Shown here one piece after another: positions 12,910-13,446 of a DNA stretch of 13,446 bases. The notes beneath the pieces were generated by a model, which was not told where the DNA came from, ran no database searches, and was given only the letters and a program-made list of their open reading frames with translations. A program made the translations under genes and the position numbers. The DNA is from Holosporales bacterium (GTDB lineage: Bacteria > Pseudomonadota > Alphaproteobacteria > UBA3830 > JAIRMZ01): assembly GCA_031255325.1 (NCBI GenBank), contig JAIRST010000015.1, forward strand, positions 1 through 13,446, given 5' to 3'. How positions within the stretch are numbered: the first letter of the stretch is position 1; each line of letters opens with the position of its first letter.

Positions 12910-13446
12910 ATGATGAAACGTATAAAGACATGGTGGAAACAAGAAGCTTTTTCCTTCTTTGGATTAATTCTGTGCGCTTTATTATTTCGCTCTTGTGTAT
13001 ATGAGATGTTCCAGATTCCAAGTGGATCCATGGAACCCTCTTTACTTGTCGGCGACATGCCCCTTGTTGAAAAATGGGCCTATGGATATAGCAAACACGC
13101 CTTTCTATTCAGTCCTCCTCTTTTCGATGGACGATTTTTTTCTTCCTCCCCTAAGCGCGGAGAAGTTGTTGTTTTCAAGTTGCCTTCAGACCAGTCAACA
13201 AACCTTATTAAACGTGTTATAGGCCTTCCTGGAGATCGTGTTCAGGTTATCAACGGGATCGTCCATGTTAATGGAGAGAAAGCGCGCCTTCATCCACTTA
13301 AAATAAAACATTTTTACAAACCATCGCAATCTTTGGTGCAATATATAACTGACTCTTATGAAGAGTATTTGCCTGGATGTACGCAACCACACACTGTTAC
13401 CTATTATCCACAAATGGCAAACACTTCCGTTAATAATACACCGGAA
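12910..13446 (+). CDS. lepB: Signal peptidase I (partial, runs off the right edge)
   Basis: LepB cleaves signal peptides of exported proteins at the periplasmic face of the inner membrane. The first 179 residues are present, with no stop before the edge. After a basic N-terminus, a single membrane segment (about 15-31) leads to FQIPSGSMEPSLLVGD with nucleophile Ser40, and then NLIKRVIGLPGD with the general-base Lys101. These are the box B and D motifs of the S26 family Ser/Lys protease. ATG at 12910 follows acpS by 5 nt and has GAGGAG 8 nt upstream inside the acpS end; an adjacent ATG at 12913 is equally possible. The order acpS-lepB continues the usual alphaproteobacterial series, with rnc and era expected beyond the edge. 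Confidence 0.96.
   Translation, partial: MMKRIKTWWKQEAFSFFGLILCALLFRSCVYEMFQIPSGSMEPSLLVGDMPLVEKWAYGYSKHAFLFSPPLFDGRFFSSSPKRGEVVVFKLPSDQSTNLIKRVIGLPGDRVQVINGIVHVNGEKARLHPLKIKHFYKPSQSLVQYITDSYEEYLPGCTQPHTVTYYPQMANTSVNNTPE

Overview
The window looks like a stretch of a moderately AT-rich alphaproteobacterial chromosome, possibly from a host-associated lineage such as Holosporales or Rickettsiales (an inference from gene order and protein style, not a search). Three things point there: F0 ATP synthase genes with a duplicated b subunit (atpI-atpB-atpE-b'-b) lying apart from the F1 genes; a DciA/DsbA-like pair divergent from mutY; and the cluster apaG, rpoZ, rsh, acpS, lepB. I see no tRNA, rRNA, CRISPR array or intact insertion sequence.

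Layout. (1) At 1-230, minus strand, lies the 5' part of a class I SAM-dependent methyltransferase that runs off the left edge. It carries two simple-sequence repeats: three tandem copies of an 8-bp unit just after the ATG and a 14-nt G tract (C on the plus strand) just after the SAM-binding motif. With three octamers the ATG is out of frame; with two it is in frame. This is the most interesting signal in the window and looks like a phase-variable gene in the OFF state. (2) 231-496 is non-coding, with small hairpins and a direct repeat. (3) 497-3932, minus strand, is a tightly packed series dciA-like, dsbA-like, atpI, atpB, atpE, b', b, with overlaps or gaps of 1 to 29 nt. (4) mutY (3924-5012, plus) starts divergently, and its first 9 nt overlap the start of dciA. 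(5) 5094-9386, minus strand, holds a YfgM-like membrane protein, BamB, the ribosome-assembly GTPase Der and a cation diffusion facilitator, again overlapping. (6) 9480-13446, plus strand, holds apaG, rpoZ, a bifunctional (p)ppGpp synthetase/hydrolase, acpS and the first 179 residues of lepB, which leaves the window.

Most of the genes are core housekeeping: proton-driven ATP synthesis, replicative helicase loading, periplasmic disulfide chemistry, 8-oxoG:A repair, outer-membrane assembly, ribosome biogenesis, stringent response, acyl-carrier activation and signal-peptide cleavage. The methyltransferase with two switching repeats is the exception; it suggests variable modification of a small molecule or surface molecule, but the substrate cannot be read from this fragment.
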